Below are positions 62,764 through 64,000 of a stretch of 64,000 nucleotides of DNA, in pieces. The stretch comes from Capitella teleta. Taxonomy: Eukaryota; Annelida; Polychaeta; Capitellidae. The stretch spans positions 101,753 to 165,752 of the forward strand of contig KB291799.1 in NCBI GenBank assembly GCA_000328365.1. The letters are read 5' to 3'. Position numbers and translations under genes: made by a program. The stretch's first letter is position 1; the number at the start of each line of letters is the position of its first letter. The notes under the pieces are model-generated. The model saw nothing but the letters and a program-made list of their open reading frames with translations. It searched no databases and was not told the origin of the DNA.

Positions 62764-64000
62764 GTGAGTAATAGCACACTGGTTCAGTCAGTGAATGCCG
62801 TTCTCACTACACAGTACAGTGAGCACTGTTTGACTGTACTGAGACTACTCACACTAGTCTACTGACTACTCACTACACTCTTACTAGTATAAATTAGTTA
62901 CTGAAGTTACTCTAGTTTACAGCTTTGACTTTTCTGACTTTGACTTCACTTTACATTTAGTATCATTTACTTAGTACTTACTACTTAGGTTCAGGTCAGG
63001 TTCAGATTGATTGGATTAAAGTGCCTTTGTTTCGGCACTGTTACAATCTGACGTTCGAGTTTCTCTTTATTTATATCTTCTATTTCTAAAAGATATAACA
63101 TCATAAATAATACAGTAATAACTGAAATAAAACTAAACTGGAATAACCAGCCAAATAATAAGCCCTATTTCCCTCCCCCCTTCCCCAAAACAACAGAACA
63201 GAATGATAACAAATGAACAGATAAATAAATGAATGAATAGATAAATAAAGAATAAAGATAAAATTAGATGTGACCAATCAAATTCATGTGACCCATCTCC
63301 AGACCTTGCCATTCAACGTTTATTGTTTTCTTCTCTTTTCTCCATACTTTTTTTTGTTTTTTTTTTTTGTTTTCTTGTGTGTGGGTTTTTTTCGGTTTTT
63401 TCTATTTTTTTTTTTTTTTACACTGTCTGAACTAATCACGAATGTCCTAGGTACATAAGCGTACCATATGAAAAAAAATTACGAGAGGGGCCTATAAGAG
63501 CTATTAGCTCACCTCGGCCCAACATTCAAGGTACATACTAACATAGTAGTCGATGATTCAAGTGCCTTGTTCAACGGCGAAGTACTTAGAGGCCGTACCA
63601 GAAAGTCCGGATGACGAGCAGTCCAAAACAAAAGATATATTATAGTTCCCCATACAGAAATATTAGGCTTGAGTAAGTTTTGGCCTCCCCTGAAGCGATT
63701 CGGACTAGTATTCTCCCAAAAGAGTGATTTTCAGAAATGTTTTCTGCTGAGCGCCGCCATTGCTGATGTTTTGATCGGTGTGCGCATGCGCGTGACCTGA
63801 CCTCCTTTGAGCAATGTATGTAATTGGGTCAGGGCATTCTGTCTGCATACTTGCCGCTCGTCGATGCTCGAAGGCATTGTACAAGTTTTCTTCAAGAGTC
63901 CAGATTCGGAAGGCGACTAACAGTTCGAGAGAAAAGTTCTGCTGTGGTGGCGCGAATCTCAGGCATTACGGCGACGATGACGCGAAACAGTGACCTGACT
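62764..64000. other. Non-coding end of window
   Basis: Contains ACT/CACT low complexity (62790-62890), A/T-rich simple sequence (63100-63260), T-runs (63348-63420) and, from 63590, a stretch (GGCCGTACCAGAAAGTCCGG) that could be a transposon end cut by the window edge. Confidence 0.4.

Noticed and set aside
1-64000. CRISPR arrays, bacterial operons or viral cassettes
   Set aside because: The window is eukaryotic with spliced genes; no regularly spaced repeats or capsid/envelope-type genes were seen.

Overview
The window is animal (metazoan) nuclear DNA. Six spliced protein genes and one intronless gene can be read, and most have clear animal orthologues: an SLC25A44-type mitochondrial carrier, stefin (cystatin B), ZC4H2, CEP57, V-ATPase subunit E and TCP11/TCP11L. 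Exons are joined by many very small introns (about 48-60 bp), with a few longer introns that carry transposon remnants. This compact structure and the moderate GC suggest an early-branching animal such as a sponge, but the species is not proven by the sequence.

Layout. 1-1125 is non-coding; 1126-1772 is a dispersed repeat ending in a hairpin; 2021-3095 (+) is SLC25A44. A non-coding stretch follows, then 6162-8189 (-), a single-exon 675-residue secreted or membrane-anchored protein built as a tandem duplication around a ShKT-like cysteine module. 8190-25660 is a 17 kb stretch with no gene I can support, but it holds several strong hairpins, two of which look like microRNA precursors. 25661-27358 (+) is stefin. 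27830-27907 is a decayed tRNA-Arg-like sequence. 29455-29800 is a long pyrimidine tract. 30758-34959 (+) is a three-exon secreted protein with four two-helix-type cysteine units separated in part by Lys-Arg sites. 36569-37919 (-) is ZC4H2 and 39488-44176 (-) is CEP57, whose large intron holds nested pogo/Tigger-like DNA elements. 44177-52440 is intergenic and rich in LINE remnants: one on the minus strand and two on the plus strand, the first interrupted by a 526-base assembly gap. 52809-55232 (+) is V-ATPase subunit E, 58600-61995 (-) is TCP11-like, and 62615-62763 (+) is a possible first exon of an unidentified gene running out of the window.

How the genes relate. The set is housekeeping (mitochondrial carrier, V-ATPase, centrosome protein, cysteine-protease inhibitor) plus two lineage-divergent secreted proteins; there is no operon-like system. 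The stefin and V-ATPase E promoters both carry TCATGTGA-type sites like those bound by MiT/TFE factors, hinting at common lysosomal control. The most novel leads are the four-unit cysteine-rich precursor, the duplicated ShKT-containing protein, and the hairpins in the gene-poor stretch and in stefin intron 1.
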